Origin: Circinella umbellata
Taxonomy: Eukaryota; Mucoromycota; Mucoromycetes; Mucorales; Lichtheimiaceae
Length of the DNA stretch: 64,000 bases
Assembly (NCBI GenBank): GCA_025093555.1
Contig: JAIWNF010000097.1
Location: forward strand, 41,709-105,708
Direction of reading: 5' to 3'
The position numbers and the translations under genes are program-made. Under the pieces are notes generated by a model. The model saw only the letters and a program-made list of their open reading frames with translations. It was not told the DNA's origin and ran no database searches. Shown one piece after another: positions 48,650 through 60,142 of the stretch. Each line of letters opens with the position of its first letter. Position 1 is the stretch's first letter.

Positions 48650-49711
48650 ATGGCACAAGTAGAAAAAAGAGTTCAGCCTAGTCGTAAAGGCAAGAAAGCA
48701 TGGCGTAAAAATATTGATATGGCTCCAGTGGATGAAGCCTTAGAATCTTTACGAGTAGAAGAACGTGTTCGGTAAATATATAAAAGAAAAAGTTTTTTTT
48801 ATTTTCTGTATAATAAAAGAGCTCAAGATCGATCTCGGTACCAAAAAACAAAAAAAAGTAGATTTCTAATCAGTTTTTATCTTTATATTATAGTGGTGAA
48901 GGAACAAAAATTGATGATTTATTTACAATTGATACCACTGGTGATTTACAAGGTAAAAAAGAAAGCACTTTTAATTTATTAACGATTATGTGCCATGTAA
49001 AAGATTCATTATATACTAAAAAACCGAATATACCTTTTCATATATAATAGTTAAACGACAATTGGCAAGAGATAAACCTTTGAAAGTAGATGAAATCTTA
49101 GCTGAACGATCTGCCATTCCAGCTATTATTGCTCGAGTCAAAGCAGCGAATACTGAAAAGAAGGAATCAAAACATGATTTACAAAAAGTGAATAAAATTG
49201 CCAAACGAAAACGTGAAGGTGCTATTCCAACCACACCAAAGAAAAAGAAGAAACAAGTAAAACAAGCAACTTATGATATGTGGGGAGATGGTAAGGATTT
49301 ATTCACTTATATCTATATTGGTTATAAATTTGGGGATTTTTACACAAAAACAATATATATTAATTATGTATATACGAATTAAAAAAAGATGATACAGAAC
49401 AAAAAGAAGAAGAAGATGATGATAAGACAAATGGATTCCTTGATGTTGTTCAAGAACGTAAAGTTAAAGCACCTTCTACACTTCAATCAAAACCTGCTGC
49501 TTTGATACATAAAGCACCTGTTCAAGTACCTCATGCTGGTGCTTCTTATAATCCTACTATGGAAGATCATCAACAATTATTGAAGGAAGCAATGGATATT
49601 GAAGTGAAACAAGAAGAAGCTAGAAAGAAATTAAATGAACAACTTGCTTATAGAAAGGAATTGGATCAATTGAAACATGAATTGGAAGAATCTATTACAA
49701 ATGATGATGAT

Positions 49712-49749
<38 letters not shown>

Positions 49750-50364
49750 GGAAGGAGAAGAAGTTAAAGATTCAAAATCTATTAAATCAAAACATGAAGG
49801 TGTTCGTAAAACAAAGACACAACGTAATAAGGAAAAACGAAAAAGATATAATCGTATGTTGGAAGAACAAAAATTACATGAACGTGATATTCGTAAACAA
49901 ATTGATCGTGTCAAGAGCATTGAAAGTGAATTACAAGAACATATTCAAAAATTGGAAGAAGCTGCTGAAATTAGACGTCAATTGAAAGAAGAAGATAAAA
50001 AGAGAGGAGCTCATCGATTAGGTAGACATTACGTTAAAGAACAACCTGTTGCAGTACAATTACAAGAAGAATTGAGTGAAACTTTACGTCAATTAAAGGT
50101 AATATAGAGATAGTAAAATATAGATAGTAAAACATAGATGAACTAATATTTTTTTATATATAATTTTAGCCTGAAGGAAATAATCTTAGAGAACGATTTT
50201 CTAGTATTCAAGAACGTAATATTATTGAACCCAGAGTACCTATTACACCCTTCAAAAAATATAAGGCTAAAATTTATGAGAAACGATCTTATAAAATATT
50301 TGATACTCAACAACAACAAAAGCAAAAACAAAAGCAACAACAAAAAAACAAAAACAAGAAATAA
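48650..50364 (+). CDS. NOP53: 60S ribosome-biogenesis factor Nop53 (GLTSCR2/PICT1 family)
   Basis: Five exons (48650-48771, 48894-48952, 49051-49290, 49389-50098, 50170-50364) join in phase to 441 residues. The N-terminus QPSRKGKKAWRKNID is typical of the family. Exon 2 carries DDLFTIDTTGD, matching the arch-interacting motif L-F-x-hydrophobic-D that Nop53 uses to recruit Mtr4 and the nuclear exosome to pre-60S particles. A second landmark is VPHAGASYNPTMEDHQQLLK. Then come an uninterrupted Glu run, Lys/Arg-rich coiled coil (KTKTQRNKEKRKRYNRM) and RLGRHYVKEQPVAVQLQEEL. The tail is Gln/Lys-rich. It acts in the nucleolus in 27S/7S pre-rRNA processing. Confidence 0.93.
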
Positions 50365-51600
50365 TCTCTCCCTTTCCCCCTTCCCTTTTCTTTTTTCCTT
50401 TATCATTATTGTATTTATGTATATCATTTCTTTTTTTTTCCTTTAAAAAAAAGTATTCCATATATAAAAAAAATCTTCTTTTGCATCTTTTGTTTTCATT
50501 TTTTCATTTATAACTAATTAATCAATAATAATAATAATAATAACAATTCATGTTTTTTTTACTATACAAGTACACTGGTTCTTAACAAGTATCTTTTAGT
50601 ATTGCTAGCCAATCAAAAATCAATGTCGCATTTTCAGAAGGAGCTATCTCTGATGTAGATTCGATTACTTAAGGATATGTTAGTTCAGGAACAGTAACAG
50701 ATCACTTTTAAAAAATGACTCTAGTTGAAATGAATAAGCATGTTCCTAGAAATAAAAGGTTATTTATGTAGACATGGATAATGTACCTTTTCACATATGC
50801 ATCAAAACATAAAGAAGGAATTGTTGAGTATCGAGGATATAAATGTGTGTTTCTTTTCTACGTACTCTCCAGAGCTTAACCCATAATATAAAACAGTTCT
50901 AAGCAGTGGGAAAAGGTAAAATTAAGCGCCAAATATAATTTTCTTGTAGGAAGATACGTTATTAAAAAGAATGAGAGAACGCTGCAATAGTGTTGAGAAA
51001 AATCACGCGAAAGGATTCTTATAGACAGTGGAATACATGTCGAGATAAAGCGTCACTATAATATCCTTTAATGGACTTCAAACAAACAATAGAATCAGGC
51101 AAATAATATGTAAAAAGAAAAAAAGACGGTTCGAATATTTTATTTAGCAAAGAAAGGAAAATCATATACAATAGGTATCTTGCATTGCGATTCACTTGAG
51201 GCGATGAGCCTTTTCTGTTTAGGTAAGAAGGCAGAGGTTGGTGTAGATGGATGGTGTGGGCGCTGGAATGAATGCTGATGTATATTTACCCATCAACTTA
51301 TTATTACAATGTTAACATTTAGCAAATACAGGGATATCGAGAAAGGTAGGAATAGGTGCATAGCGATAAAGCAAATAATTAATAAAAAAAATCTCGTAGC
51401 CAACCGAATAAATAAAAGAACTTGACAATAACAAACCGAAGAGACACAATGAAGGGCAATCATCCTATAGAAAAAAAAGTATAAACAAAATCGTTAAAGC
51501 CTCAGAATTTAAAGAATAGTACAACTCGTGTATCTATCACCCCAAATAAATTGCAACTTTCGCAAGCAAGAGGGATTCATCATCGGCTAATTAGTAGAAG
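50365..51600. other. gene-free region
   Basis: The stretch lacks ORFs with coding character. It marks the change from the gene-rich block to the repeat-rich right part of the window. Confidence 0.5.
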
Positions 51601-51601
51601 C

Positions 51602-51909
51602 CCAATATGCTGCGGTCATAGACATCTAACATGTAGCCAGATTTGCTAAAGTCGCAGACAATGGAGAAGCCAAAAAGCAAAAACCAATATGCTGCAGTCA
51701 TAGACATCTAACATGTAGCCAGATTTGCTAAAGTCGCAGACAATGGAGAAACCAAAAAGCAAAGACCAATATGCTGCAGTCATAGACATCTAACATTTAG
51801 CCAGATTTGCTAAAGTCGCAGACAATGGAGAAGCCAAAAAGCAAAACCAATATGCTGCAGTCATAGACATCTAACATTTAGCCAGATTTGCTAAAGTCGC
51901 AGACAATGG
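51602..51909. repeat. 82-bp minisatellite, almost four copies
   Basis: Units start at about 51602, 51684, 51766 and 51847 with CCAATATGCTGC[AG]GTCATA and run through GACATCTAACAT, AGCCAGATTTGCTAAAGTCG, CAGACAATGGAGAA and CCAAAAAGCAAA. The last copy stops at CAGACAATGG. Copies differ at only a few bases, implying recent expansion. The unit length is not a multiple of three and frames are closed, so it is probably non-coding. Confidence 0.93.
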
Positions 51910-52267
51910 CCATTGGGACGAAGAACGAACTAGGTTGGAGCTGAGGACGTCACTGCCTTTTTTTTTTTTATTACCATAGTGCCTCGGCATAAAAATCGTT
52001 TTGTTCTCCGCCCAATGTTCGCTTTTGTATTGTTCCTGTTATTAAAAAGTATCAGAATTAACTTGATACAAGTACGAACTTCGGAAATAGCAAAAGCGAA
52101 AATTGTTGTCGTACCTAAACTAATTTCAGTTGACCCCACTTCGACTTCAAATGTAATACATAATCTCTAACTCACGCTTTATTTTACTCGTTTCTTGGAC
52201 CCTTTCTTTCCTACATCTTTCTAAGCCGCGTATCGTGAAGGAACTATGATTCATAGTCCTACTCAAA

Positions 52268-52433
52268 ATGAGCAGAGAACTTACACAACAAGAATTGTTT
52301 GAGTTACTTAGACGATTACTAATTGAAGAACAAACAACTAACCAAAGAGCAAGAGAAGAAAGGGAATTATTATTTCCCCCAAAACAACGAGATCAAGAGA
52401 ATTACTACGGGCGTGACCCGTAATAAATATAAA
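52268..52433 (+). pseudogene. short ORF truncated by the fold-back element
   Basis: An ATG at 52268 opens 54 codons or so: MSRELTQQELFELLRRLLIE, then EQTTNQRAREERELLFPPK, ending GRDP and a stop. The last codons lie inside the terminal repeat of the fold-back element. The charged helical start resembles the beginning of a larger coding region, possibly retroelement-derived, cut by the insertion. This is inference from composition; it could be a chance ORF. Confidence 0.3.
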
Positions 52434-52922
52434 TTCACCTTTATTTGATATGTTAGACAAAATAATTGATAGGGTTATAATAATAAAAATACTCACCAGT
52501 ATTACAAACTGGTCAAACTTAGAATAAGAATTGAAAATATAAAATAAAGAAAAAGGGTAATGATATAATGATTTATAGCTAAGCTACATTTATAGAGAAA
52601 TAGAATTGTTTGTGTGACAGCTTATTGTTGTTCTGGTTAAAAATAAAAATAGCAATAATATTAAATTACACTTCAGGCGTGAAGCGTAATGCCATTTTCC
52701 TAATTAGCTGTCACATCTGACAGTTGCATTTCTAGTAACTTAGTTGTTATTTCTCATATTCTTTACCCTTTTCTCTACTTTATATATTCAATTATCTACA
52801 TAAGTTTGACCAGTTAGTAACATTAGTGAGTATTTTTTATAGCCCTATCAATTATTTTGTCTAACACATCAAATAAAGGTCTTTTAAGTGAATTTTTATT
52901 TATTACGGGTCACGCCCGTAGT
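52404..52922. mobile_element. 519-bp fold-back (long-TIR, MITE-like) element
   Basis: The left arm (52404-52622) and right arm (52706-52922) are inverted copies of about 218 bp. Shared stretches include ACTACGGGCGTGACCCGTAA, GTTAGACAAAATAATTGATA and ACTGGTCAAACTTA, ending at TGTGACAGCT. The two arms differ by small indels and substitutions. The loop of about 83 bp contains its own perfect hairpin. No transposase is encoded, so it must be mobilised in trans. A clear target duplication was not found. Confidence 0.85.
52666..52689. repeat. hairpin at the centre of the fold-back element
   Basis: TTAC-A-CTTCA-GGCG-TGAAG-C-GTAA is a nearly perfect stem with a GGCG loop. It echoes the GGGCGTGACCC palindrome that forms each tip of the element. 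Confidence 0.75.
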
Positions 52923-55466
52923 CTGACTTTGATCATTGATCCATTAAAAACCATCCTCACTTGAACAGTTACTTCTATCTTTTTCATTGCTTTGGATTTT
53001 TTTTGAATGAGAATGTTTTTAAATAAAGTAGCCATTGTAAATTTTATAAATGCTGTTTATAATACAAAAAGTATAAAACTTTATTATATAGATGAACATG
53101 TAGCACGCAGACCACCCAACACGATTTAGGTATTTAAAGAGATGATAGATTGTTTAAATAGTTTGTGCATATGAAAACAAGAATGTAGTAAGCTAATAGT
53201 TATATACATTAGTAATATCAAGATCTTCTCGTGTTGTAGATAGTATTAACATAAAAGATTTCAGATTTTTTTTGTGGGTTATTAAGTATATGAGATAATG
53301 AGAAAAGTAGTAAAAGAAGTGCGTAGAAAATACTATTTGTAGTCAAACGATCATGGGTTCACAAAGTCTAAGTATGTGATTTCATAGATTATCACTCATA
53401 TCTACAAAGCATCCATTCATATTCATATTCATAGATATTTCTTTGTAAATATTTGTTCAGTTTTATGCAGATTCATATATCATTCAGAGTCATACATTGT
53501 CACTCAGATTTGTTAATTTTTGTAATACGTAGAGATTCATGGATTTATTTCCATGAAAATGAACGATTGTCTTTTTTCATGCATATTCATAGAGAATTAG
53601 GTGATTGCGTGCAATTTTTAGCCATGGTGTTATTAATTACCGGATTGAATCAGCGGTTAATCTCGAAAACAAAATTCACTACGTATTAAAGAAAACAGAA
53701 TAATAATATTTAGGTGATTTGTTTCACTTATTTTAAAAGAATAGTGTTCGACATTAAAAATTACGATCAAGTAACTACAATTCTTATATAATAGATTTAT
53801 AAATTTTGATACAGTAGTTCCTGGTGGATGGTCTCTGCCATACAATGCCGCTGCACAGCTTTTTTTTTCTACAAAATGGGAAAACGTTACGTACAACGAC
53901 ATAAGGTTTGAGTATCCACAAGAAATTACCCAGGTGCGTTGGACCCAGAGGCCCTTGAAGATACTACCACCTGTCTTGGGAAGTACATTCATAATAAAGA
54001 AACACATGACATAATTAGTAGAAAATACACCATATCATGTTGTCTAAAGTAAGGGAGCAGCGATAGAACTAAAAATTATTACGAACATAAAATACTTACA
54101 CAAAAAACGTGTTTGGAGAAGAAAAGAGATGTTTGTAAAGATACTAACTTTTTTTAATCCAACTTTGACTTTCCGTTTATTCTCATGACAAAATGTAATC
54201 AACTTGGTATGCTACCTATAGAGTTGGTATTGACGAGTTAACAACAACATGTTAATCAGTCCTCTATTATTACTATCTTGTCTCAAATAAGAAGTAGGAG
54301 AACTAAAAAAACCAGTTTCTTTGTTATGCTCAAATATCAATTCCCGTGATCGGATTAGTAACCCTATTCTATGCTGTTACAAGAGTAGGGGGGGGGTGGA
54401 TCACGGAGTTTACAATTTGAAAAGCTTTTGTACCACCAAAAAGAACGACGTCCCTATTAAAAGAAATGTAGTATCATTATTTAGAATCAGAGAACAAGGG
54501 GTGTAGCTAATAAATTCCGAAAAGGACGTTTAGCGATCAGCAGATTTTACGGCAGGTTATCAAGTACGGTATGGCAGTGCTTGGGCGATTTACTTTTTTA
54601 ATATAATCAAATCTTAATATATAACAAAAGTGATATAAATGTTACGGTTACATTGATAGCAAAACCTTCTTGGGAATAACGCTAAAAAAGAAAAATAGCG
54701 GAAAAAGAATAAACAAGACGTGATGTCTTTTTGTGTTATTAAAATTAAATTCTAAAATGCGAGTTCTATTTTTCGCTCCTCTATGCCGAAACCACTAATA
54801 ATGACAATGAAAACTATTTATGAAGTAGTAAGATGAATAAGAATAGCTTATATATTTATTGAATATCTGAAGAAAAGATAATGATTAAAAAAATAACTAC
54901 AGCTAATGAATGCGTATGTATAATAAAATAAAAATGAAAGATTTCACGCGAAGATGAAGTTATTACAAGGCTTGAGAAGATTACTTTTTACAATGAACAA
55001 ATCCTATCAAGGGTAATAAGTTAAGGTAACAATAAAGAATGTAAAAATAGCACAGCGAATGTGTTCTATACATCTTTGTGTTTATTATTAATCTATCAAA
55101 AACCTTAAAGAAACCCCCAAGCCATGTATGGAAGATTTCCATTTTTTTGGATGTTGACAAATAGAATATAAAAGATTTATAATCACATTGTTGGACTACA
55201 TATCCATCTGTAACTACATACTGTCATTTATTTTCGCTTCTAAACTGAACAGCAACAACGACAGCAACTACCTTTCAATTAGTTGCTGGTATTTCGATTT
55301 GCTAAAATAGCAATCGTCAATGAAGCAGAAGAATAAGATATCCAAGAGATCAATGTTGAAGAAGATGCCGGTATCTTACAGATCCAAGCTGAAAACCAAA
55401 TTATGTAATATTTACATTATCAATAAACATGTATTCCCCAGATTGATTAATAAATAATTGAATATT
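52923..55466. other. gene-free region
   Basis: Only AT-rich DNA with short diverged direct repeats on the theme CATATTCAT at 53,395-53,600. The ORFs of 78 and 116 codons found here show no recognisable domain or coding character. Confidence 0.4.
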
Positions 55467-55632
55467 TACAGTTGAACCCCGTTTTTTGCACAAGTGGGTT
55501 TGGCTTGAAAGTAGTGCAAAAACTGGGGGTGTGCAAAGAGTGGGGTCGAAAACATAGTAGAATTATAGTGGGATTTAGGCTGACGGGTGTGCAAAAACCG
55601 GGAGTGCAAAAAACGGGGTCGGTTTGGCTGTA
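55467..55632. mobile_element. pogo-type MITE, 162 bp, with TA target duplication
   Basis: The element 55469-55630 starts CAGTTGAACCCCGTTTTTTG and ends with an inverted match (CAAAAAACGGGGTCGGTTTG then GCTG). It is flanked by TA on both sides (55467-55468, 55631-55632). CAG(T/C) termini plus TA duplication fit the pogo/Fot1 branch of Tc1/mariner. A second inner pair of GTGCAAAAAC motifs repeats the terminal sequence. It has no coding capacity. Confidence 0.85.
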
Positions 55633-56439
55633 TTTTATTGCAGAATTGGCTATGCCTCTGATGACTCAAGTTAGATTTTATTAGACTTATTCAAGTAGTA
55701 GTCTTGTACTCATCACTCGATAATCGGAACAATATACATCTTCGACCATGTTTGATAAATATTGAGATCATAGAGTAACAAATAAACCAATTACAAAGAA
55801 AAAGGTGTTATTTTAGTTCTTTTCATTTTTATTTTTCAGGTTTGTGAGCAGCTTGCCCCACCCCCCACCAAATAAAAAGATCGGATAAACAGCACGTTAT
55901 AACCTCTTTGTAATGTCAAGTCTTACTATATTACATTACTGGCATAAACAAAAATAGAACCTGTTCTATTACTGTATGCCCATACAATTTATGTTGGACA
56001 AGATGTGAATACAAGTTCTTAACAAACTCAAACAATAAGCTTATTTATAACATATATATAGTTAAGCTGAAGAATTTATATGACTGATATAAAACGTGAT
56101 GATCGAAAATGCTGATGGATATATGACCATTAGACCATATAGTAATTACATATAAAGTGCATACATTTACATGTCAAATTATTATTAGATAATTCGTGGT
56201 AATAATTGAGAAAAATCGAAGTGTTATACAGTCTCACTCAAACCCTCACAATTCAATATTCCTTCGTCGCTACCTTCCATTTTTGTAAATTTTTTGAAGC
56301 TTTTCAGGTGATTTCTTCAATTTCTTACCAAAAAGATAATATACTCATTTGTGCTGTCTTGTGACCACTACTTCAAAAAAAATACCAATTCTTATTTCCT
56401 ACAGAATTGTTGAACTTTGATCCACTACTCCATAATTAT
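55633..56439. other. gene-free region
   Basis: No gene, structured RNA or clear repeat was recognised; a C-rich run lies near 55858-55868. Confidence 0.4.
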
Positions 56440-56587
56440 AATAACGGATCAAAAAAAGCTGACGGATCCATAGATCTCCATCAGTTTACAATCCGAATCC
56501 AAATCCGTTGAGACAAAATCCGAATACGATTCAATCCGTATGAAAAACGGATCGGTTTATAAATCTGGATTGTACCAAGACCCCTAA
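56440..56587. repeat. ATCCG-rich transposon end (TAGGGGTCTTGG terminus)
   Basis: The block has many ATCCG/CGGAT words, CGGATCGGTTTATAAATC, and finishes GTACCAAGACCCCTA. Read on the minus strand it begins TAGGGGTCTTGGTAC, like the terminus of hAT-style elements. A second copy of the same end occurs at 61121-61168. Confidence 0.5.
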
Positions 56588-56679
56588 CAAAAGTACTTTA
56601 TCATTCCAAGTATTCTGCGACAAGTTTAGATTGGATAAAAAACCCCACTCATTTGCATTAGAGCAACATTGTGAAAAAG

Positions 56680-58055
56680 TAGCTATTAGAGGATTGTGTT
56701 CGACTGCTCATCGAATACGACGCTTGACAAAAATCACATGCGAGCAAAGTATACTGGGAAACAACAAGAACAGACCTCTAATCTGCTACAAGACAACGCC
56801 AGCAGAATGCCAGATTCCGAGGAATCGTCTGATGCTTCTAGTATAATCACTCCTTCGTCCACCAGTCAAAGCGACGAGACTTTGTCTCTTCTTACACCAA
56901 TATCTTTTAATCATGCTCCAGCTTCTTGGTTTGTCAATGACGTAAACATTACTGAGCTATTCAATAATTTTCAACAACATGCGTTGGCATCGTCAGCAAA
57001 TGATTTATTTCAGATCGAATCATCTATTCACAATCTTCTTGCCCTCTCTCATATTTTACTGCTACGTCCTCAACAACACAGTAAATCCATGATCAATGAC
57101 TTCTCATCAGAAACTCTGGAATGTTTATGTGCAAGGCTAATAAAAGAATCGGTGAAAACAGATATGGATATTTCCAATGAAACTTACGGCAAAATTGCTC
57201 GCACTATCGATTCCGTATCACAAAAAAAATTTCAAAGGATCAAGCAACAAGTGAACTTTTATGTCTATGTATGACGGTCGACGAATGCACTGCAACTATT
57301 ATTCGTGGCGTGTCAAATGCAATGAGTGAACCACCACTTGATGCTATCAAGGATAAATCCACAGTTAGCAAGTATGAATTAACTACTACTTATTTTCATC
57401 CGGTGCTCTCACGTATCTAAGCAAACCCGGACCAAAAAATTCTGCTTAGATGGGCAAATGTTGAAGTCAATGAAACTATAACAGGAGACCAGACGCTGTG
57501 ATCAGCATGGTCAAACAGCTTTCATTTGGTTCATCATTGGGATTTGAAGAAGCAAAAATAGCCCAGCCTCGGACTAACAACCACGACTTTTGCCACGACC
57601 TATTACGATTAGCGATGTTCTGCAAGGAAATAATTGATAAAAATTATTTGACTGGATGTATTTCCTTTCAAATCCATGGCTTTACAATTATCTTTTATCT
57701 AATGCAATTACAACATGATGGAATCTATACAATGTTGGAGATTGCAAGGTTGGCATTTCCTCGATCACTTGCAGAGTTGTCTACCTTTGTTTCATTAAAG
57801 AATTTAGTATCATTGATGCAAGTGAGTGACGTTTTTTGGCGCATTTGTCAACCATGTCTTGACGAAGACCGTTCTCAGTTGATTAGCAGTCGCCGACCAA
57901 GTCATCCTGACATCCACAAGCTTATTGACGGTACCAAAAGTAAGCAACGAGTATGTACGTTTTCCTTTGAAGCGAGATACTCTTCTCTCTTTTTTTTTCT
58001 TTGCCAATTAACATTTCAAACATTTTTTTTTTCATTTTGCATGTTTCTTGCCTGA
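56680..58055 (+). pseudogene. broken member of a repetitive Mucoromycota protein family
   Basis: Two blocks in different frames belong together. Block one (56,696-57,274) includes ETLSLLTPISFNH and then SSETLECLCARLIKES. Block two (57,498-58,055) includes LSFGSSLGFEEAKIAQPRTN, HDFCHDLLRLAMFCKEIID and GCISFQIHGFTIIFYLMQLQ. Between them the frame shifts and there is an in-frame stop before ANPDQKILLRWANVEVNET. The order LLRW...RPD...LGFGEAK...DLLRLAVFCKD is, from general familiarity, that of a large family of unknown function repeated in mucoralean genomes. It is interrupted here and probably not functional. Confidence 0.55.
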
Positions 58056-59345
58056 TTCTATTGTTTGTTTAAAGTCATTAGAAAATATTATACTGGGTCT
58101 TTATTTCGTCACCTATTCCAACACCTGTAAGAGTCTGAAACGCATTATTTGAAGTATTTTTTCTGGTCTCAATGGGTTCTTGATTTTTTCTAACACCAAC
58201 TTTAATCAAACCTGCAGCAGAGATAAATACTGGTATAGATGTTGTATTTGCTCTCGTGGTAGTCCCTGTAACAATGGCACGCTTACCTTTTTGGAACCAA
58301 GGCCTAGAACTTTTCATGCACTGGGCAAAAAGTGAATTACCACGCTGTTTTGATAGAGCGGAATAATTGTCCACCACAGTGTTGGGATCATTGATTGAAT
58401 AAATAAGTACGTAAACAAGTTGCAGTATGGTCAGCAACCATAATGTATTATTTGTACGTATCTGCTAATTTCTTTTTATATATCATAAACTTTATACTAT
58501 ATATGCAAGTGAAAAAAACAACTAATGCACAAAAAATATTGTATTGACACTATACATATTTGTGAAATTTGCTACGGACATTCCCAAAAACATGCTATAT
58601 CGATTAGGTAACTTTAATTCTTACGGACATCTCTCTTTTATATTTTTTCTAAAAATCTGATATAATTACATCGTATTCAGCCATTTATACACTATATACG
58701 TATACAGTTAATAATCGTTCAATATTTCTTATCTTTTTCCACTATATTATTATGTACACAAATAGGAGCTGCAGAAAGACAAGACAAACTAATGATATAT
58801 ATGAGTGGTCAATAATAAGGTGTTGATAACGCCGGTACTATAGTTTACATGGTCTAAGGACTTGTTTGACAACTTTTTATTTATGGGGTGTCCGTGGCAA
58901 TTCCCGATAAATTATTATTTTAAATGAGTGTTTTGCTCTGTCCATCCCAAAAACGTGTTTGTTTCGTGTTGTTCTATTCACCCACCAAAAAGGATCAGGT
59001 TCCATTATAAAAAGAAAGCAAACTGCACAGAAATGCTACGCTCAATAAGGCAATTGTTTATGGTGTCTGTGTTTATATTAATAAGTGCCAGTTTGAACAT
59101 TCAGAACAATGGGTGTGTAAATACCCAAATAAGGAAGATTTACCACCCAAAAATTTAGTGCACCCAACAATGATAAAATATAACTTTTTACTTTGGAGTT
59201 GCCAAAATCAAAACAAAAAAACTGTCACTTTTTTATTAGTATAAATAAAGCATTTTCGTTCACTTTTATTTTTTTTGACTTTTCTTCACCTTTTTTTTTA
59301 ATTCTTCAACTTTCTTCCACTCCAATCTTAACTTTCTTTCAAAAA
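58056..59345. other. gene-poor region
   Basis: A minus-strand ORF of 119 codons (58,078-58,437) is present but I recognise no domain in it; it may be another repeat relic. The rest is AT-rich with no feature. Confidence 0.35.
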
Positions 59346-60142
59346 ATGAACCAACCAGGCGATTTCACCCAAATTTTACCTTTGGAAGTTACAACTACCA
59401 TATTTTTGTATATTACAACATTTGAAGATTTTTTAAGCTGCTACTGGGTCTCTCCTGCTTGGAGACGACTTATAATCAATTATTTTTTTCCTCGCTTATC
59501 ATCCATACTCGCCGATAACCCTCCCTTCTCCACATTTCCACGTTTAAAGTTCAAAATAATCATGTTTGCAGAAAAGGTCAATAGAAGCCGCAACGTACGA
59601 CCCACCCTTATATACGCACCCTATTCCTTTCCATTTTTATACATGATGTATTACATGAACAATATCGACCTCACACTGCGCATTAGACGAACAATCTACA
59701 CGTATAATGCAGGTAATGTATCTATATTTGTATAAGATGTATGACAATAACATATTATTTTACTCAAATACGTAAGAGTTAACATGTAAACATATTTTTT
59801 ATATTAGACTTCGATTGCAATTCTCGAGATTTGTGCAATATCGTACTCATTTGCGGAAGCAATTGCTTAAGAGCAATGCGAATATACTCACAATTATCGG
59901 GAGCATTTTTTCCAACTTTCTTGAATAATTTGCATCTTAGCACAAAGATAGAAAAAGTAGATTTTGAAAGAGCTCTTACAATCAACAACATTCCAACTAC
60001 ATCACACAATCCACCCAACACTAGTCTTCGCAAATTTCGTATCAAAAACTTTCGCGGTACTGAGGAAGCAAGAAATCAAATTTATCAATACATTACAAAT
60101 AACTTTACATCAATTCAAGAAATCCAAATCAACCGCACATAA
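59346..60142 (+). CDS. F-box-like protein
   Basis: Two exons (59346-59712 and 59808-60142) join in phase to 233 residues. The N-terminus ILPLEVTTTIFLYITTFEDF then LSCYWVSPAWRRLI fits an F-box: a leucine-proline start, two helices and a W-R end. Such motifs bind Skp1 in SCF ubiquitin ligases. The rest has weak leucine-rich character (LRAMRIYSQLSGAFFPTFLN, SLRKFRIKNFRGTEEA), as in the LRR-type substrate modules of fungal F-box proteins, but is short. A T-rich 5' flank precedes the ATG; an upstream in-frame ATG at 59193 would add a low-complexity extension and is not favoured. F-box genes are often lineage-specific and sit in variable regions, as here. Confidence 0.6.

Noticed and set aside
51602..51909. 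CRISPR-like array
   Set aside because: The 82-bp units are contiguous with no unique spacers, so this is an ordinary minisatellite.
53657..54007. 116-codon minus-strand ORF
   Set aside because: No recognisable motif and no family resemblance; it lies in gene-free AT-rich DNA.
58078..58437. 119-codon minus-strand ORF downstream of the broken repetitive-family gene
   Set aside because: Composition is less random than its surroundings, but I recognise no domain and its start lies in AT-rich sequence; could be a relic, not called as a gene.
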